Part shown: in pieces, positions 6,521 to 8,410 of the stretch
Layout: each line of letters starts with the position of its first letter
Position numbering within the stretch: position 1 is the first letter of the stretch
Source of the DNA: JASFEQ01 sp050122535
GTDB taxonomy: Bacteria; Desulfobacterota; DSM-4660; Desulfatiglandales; HGW-15
Length of the DNA: 8,410 nucleotides
Reading direction: 5' to 3'
Assembly: GCA_050122535.1 (NCBI GenBank)
Contig: JASFIT010000197.1
Span: 1 to 8,410 of the forward strand
Translations under genes and position numbers: made by a program
The notes under the pieces: model-generated
The model's input: the letters and a program-made list of their open reading frames with translations, nothing else
What the model was told of the DNA's origin: nothing
The model's database searches: none

Positions 6521-7580
6521 TATCATAAAAGATGGGGAGCAAAAGGAACCCAGCAAAAAATCCCCTGAAAACAGAGCTGAGGACGAAGACCTGAACCTGA
6601 GTGATTCTCAGATTTCAAGGGTGATGAGTGATACGCAGATTCTGAAGGTGAGGGGGGAAAAGGCTTCCTCAGACCCCTCATTTAGAGAGGAATGGAGTCC
6701 AGAGGTCATCACCTATTATGAAAGTTTTATTGAGAGGGCGATTGATATTCGGAGCAGGGTCAGAAATGAGCAGGGGATAAGCCCATCTCCAATTCTCTCT
6801 GATCTTCATCACATCCTTAATAAGGATCTGGTTGATAAGCTCTATGAGTATGCGATGTTCGCTCCTATTGATATTGAGTGGCTCCTTGTGCACAACGTTC
6901 GCATGACTTTCATATCTTTAATTTTAGGGCAAGGATTGGGTTACGATATAAAGATGCTATTGAAATTGGGGCTTGCTGCGCTTTTGGAAAACGTGGGCAT
7001 GTACAAGATACCAGACACTGTTCTTGAAAAGAAGGGAAGCCTTGATGACAATGAGATGGCAATGATTAGGGAGCACCCCAAGAAGAGTTATGAGGTCCTT
7101 GATCAGATGGGTGAAAGATACCGGTGGTTGGCTGAAGTGGCCCTTCAGGTGCATGAGAGAACAGATGGCTCCGGTTATCCCTATGGGCTGAAGGGGGGAG
7201 AGATCTATGAACTTTCGTCCGTTATAGGTCTAACGGATATGTATGTGGCCATGACAAGTGACAGACCCTATCGAAACAGAATAGTGCAGACGGATGCCAT
7301 CAAGCATGTGGTTGAGGAGGCCAAAGAAGAATTCCCGGCAAATATACGAAAAGTCTTTCTAAATCAAATTTCCCTTTTTCCTGTGAATACGTATGTGATG
7401 TTGAACAACAAATCCATAGGACGGGTGATATCCACAGAAAAGGAGCAGCCTCTCAGGCCCACTATTGAGCTTCTTTATGATAGTGATGGGGGCAAATTGG
7501 AGAAAAGGGAAGTTGTCAAACTATCGGAGAATCCATTGCTCTATATCACCGAGAGCATACACAAAAGAGATCTTCCATAA
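6504..7580 (+). CDS. HD-GYP domain protein with degenerate active site
   Basis: A 358-aa protein with an HD-GYP domain (about 125-285), the family that hydrolyses cyclic di-GMP. Conserved landmarks are HNVR (130-133), IPDTVLEKKGSL (169-180), EHP (190-192), ERTDGSGYP (218-226) and TDMYVAMTSDRPYR (244-257). The metal site is broken: the HD dyad of the HDxGK motif is Glu162-Asn163 (followed by Val-Gly-Met), and the first His of HHE is Val216. His130, His191, His217 and Asp245 remain. It is thus likely a sensor or scaffold, not an active phosphodiesterase. Residues 1-60 are charged and probably disordered, with a tandem 9-residue repeat (33-50). A small C-terminal beta domain (about 288-350) often follows HD-GYP domains. 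No membrane segment is seen. The start overlaps the ATPase gene end, implying translational coupling. Confidence 0.88.
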   Translation: MVRFSDIIKDGEQKEPSKKSPENRAEDEDLNLSDSQISRVMSDTQILKVRGEKASSDPSFREEWSPEVITYYESFIERAIDIRSRVRNEQGISPSPILSDLHHILNKDLVDKLYEYAMFAPIDIEWLLVHNVRMTFISLILGQGLGYDIKMLLKLGLAALLENVGMYKIPDTVLEKKGSLDDNEMAMIREHPKKSYEVLDQMGERYRWLAEVALQVHERTDGSGYPYGLKGGEIYELSSVIGLTDMYVAMTSDRPYRNRIVQTDAIKHVVEEAKEEFPANIRKVFLNQISLFPVNTYVMLNNKSIGRVISTEKEQPLRPTIELLYDSDGGKLEKREVVKLSENPLLYITESIHKRDLP

Positions 7581-7620
7581 AGGAGCAATCATTATAAGAA
7601 AACTTTTAAAGGTAAAACAA

Positions 7621-8410
7621 ATGGAAAGCCAAAAAGAGAAGAAATACAATCGTAAGCCCGTTTCATTTTTATGGGCCCTTATATTAATCCTTTTTCTTCT
7701 CCCGGCCTGTTACTCCTCAACGGCCGTAAGGGGGACGCCTGTGAAAGACTTGGCCCTTGCAGAAGATCAGAGGGTGCTCGCAAGAATGCCGAGCCTGGAA
7801 GACAAGGACCTGCTCAGGGAGATGAGTAGGGTCAAGGAGAACAAGGTCTTCGCTGAGACTGCTGGTATACCGGAATACCGTATTGGTCCTCTTGATGTCC
7901 TGGAGATCAATTCCCACATCGGGGACAAGGTGAGGACGACAACGGTTACGGTAAATAGCAGGGGTAGGATTTCCTATTCATTCATCGATGACCTGGAAAC
8001 GGCAGGGCTTACCCCCAGTGAACTGGACCGGCTTCTGACCAGGAAGTTATCCAGCTACATAAGAAATCCTAGGATAGACATCCTGGTCAAGGAATTCAAA
8101 AGCAAGAAGGCTACGGTGATAGGGGAGTTTGCCTCCTTGAGGACCCGGCAAGCCACCCAGGCGGCCAGTGGCGAGATGTACCTGAAAGGAAGAACAACGC
8201 TTTTGGATCTGATAGGTCAGGCTGGGGGTTACACCGTGGATGCGGACATAAAGAGCACAAGGCTCATCAGGGGAGGACGAGCCTATGTCATTAATCTCTT
8301 CGACATTATTGAGAAGGGCGACCTGAGCCAGAACGTGATCATCGACGATGGAGACACGGTAGATATTCCTGAATTGCCAGAGTTTGGTGAGCGGGTATAC
8401 GTGATGGGAG
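7621..8410 (+). CDS. Wza-like polysaccharide export lipoprotein (3' end outside window)
   Basis: First 263 residues of an outer-membrane polysaccharide export protein of the Wza/KpsD type, which forms the channel for capsule or exopolysaccharide. A basic N-terminus and hydrophobic segment (15-29) lead to a lipobox LPAC with Cys30 as the lipid attachment site. The polysaccharide export domain starts at YRIGPLDVLEI (about 86-96) and runs to about 160. A first SLBB domain follows (ATVIGEF near 163-169, LLDLIGQAGGY, IIDDGDTVDIPE). RVYVMG at the very end probably opens a second SLBB repeat. The ATG at 7621 has AAAGG (7608-7612) eight bases upstream. A stronger AGGAG at 7581-7585 precedes in-frame ATT/ATA codons (7591 and 7594), which could be a rare alternative start. 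The gene lies 40 bases after the HD-GYP gene, likely in the same operon. The frame is open at the window end. Confidence 0.92.
   Translation, partial: MESQKEKKYNRKPVSFLWALILILFLLPACYSSTAVRGTPVKDLALAEDQRVLARMPSLEDKDLLREMSRVKENKVFAETAGIPEYRIGPLDVLEINSHIGDKVRTTTVTVNSRGRISYSFIDDLETAGLTPSELDRLLTRKLSSYIRNPRIDILVKEFKSKKATVIGEFASLRTRQATQAASGEMYLKGRTTLLDLIGQAGGYTVDADIKSTRLIRGGRAYVINLFDIIEKGDLSQNVIIDDGDTVDIPELPEFGERVYVMG

Noticed and set aside
7717..7917. 66-codon minus-strand frame
   Set aside because: It lies opposite the 5' part of the export lipoprotein gene, whose lipobox and export domain are clear.

Overview
The window looks like a chromosomal stretch from a Gram-negative, probably anaerobic bacterium. 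My best guess is Desulfobacterota (former Deltaproteobacteria). This rests on the mix of genes (FeoAB iron uptake, an XrtA/PEP-CTERM-type secretion ATPase, an HD-GYP protein and a Wza-type outer-membrane lipoprotein) and on moderate base composition; it is inference, since no rRNA or other marker gene is present.

Left part (1-3650, all + strand): the 3' end of feoA runs directly into a full feoB, together forming a ferrous-iron uptake operon. After a ~100-base gap with a plausible sigma70-type promoter comes greA (transcript-cleavage factor), then a small YqiA-like alpha/beta hydrolase only 18 bases downstream. The hydrolase converges on a minus-strand gene (3720-4517) for a divergent formyltransferase of the PurN/FMT fold, which has its own good ribosome binding site.

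Middle (4518-5141): over 600 bases with no convincing gene. It holds a doubtful 62-codon ORF, several small hairpins and promoter-like elements. It ends in a strong Shine-Dalgarno for a single-domain cupin (5142-5483). A further gap (5484-5719) contains an inverted repeat and then a very AT-rich block (15 G/C in the 110 bases 5601-5710) with a textbook promoter, TTGACA-16-TATAAT.

Right part (5720-8410, + strand): that promoter fires into what looks like the start of an exopolysaccharide locus. The genes are an ExeA/PEP-CTERM-type AAA ATPase, an HD-GYP-domain protein overlapping it by 17 bases, and a Wza-like polysaccharide export lipoprotein cut off by the window end. The HD-GYP protein has lost the HD dyad and another metal-binding histidine but keeps GYP, so it is probably a c-di-GMP sensor or scaffold rather than an active phosphodiesterase. 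The ATPase/degenerate HD-GYP/export lipoprotein module under one AT-rich promoter is the most interesting part of the window. No CRISPR array, tRNA, rRNA or insertion sequence was seen.
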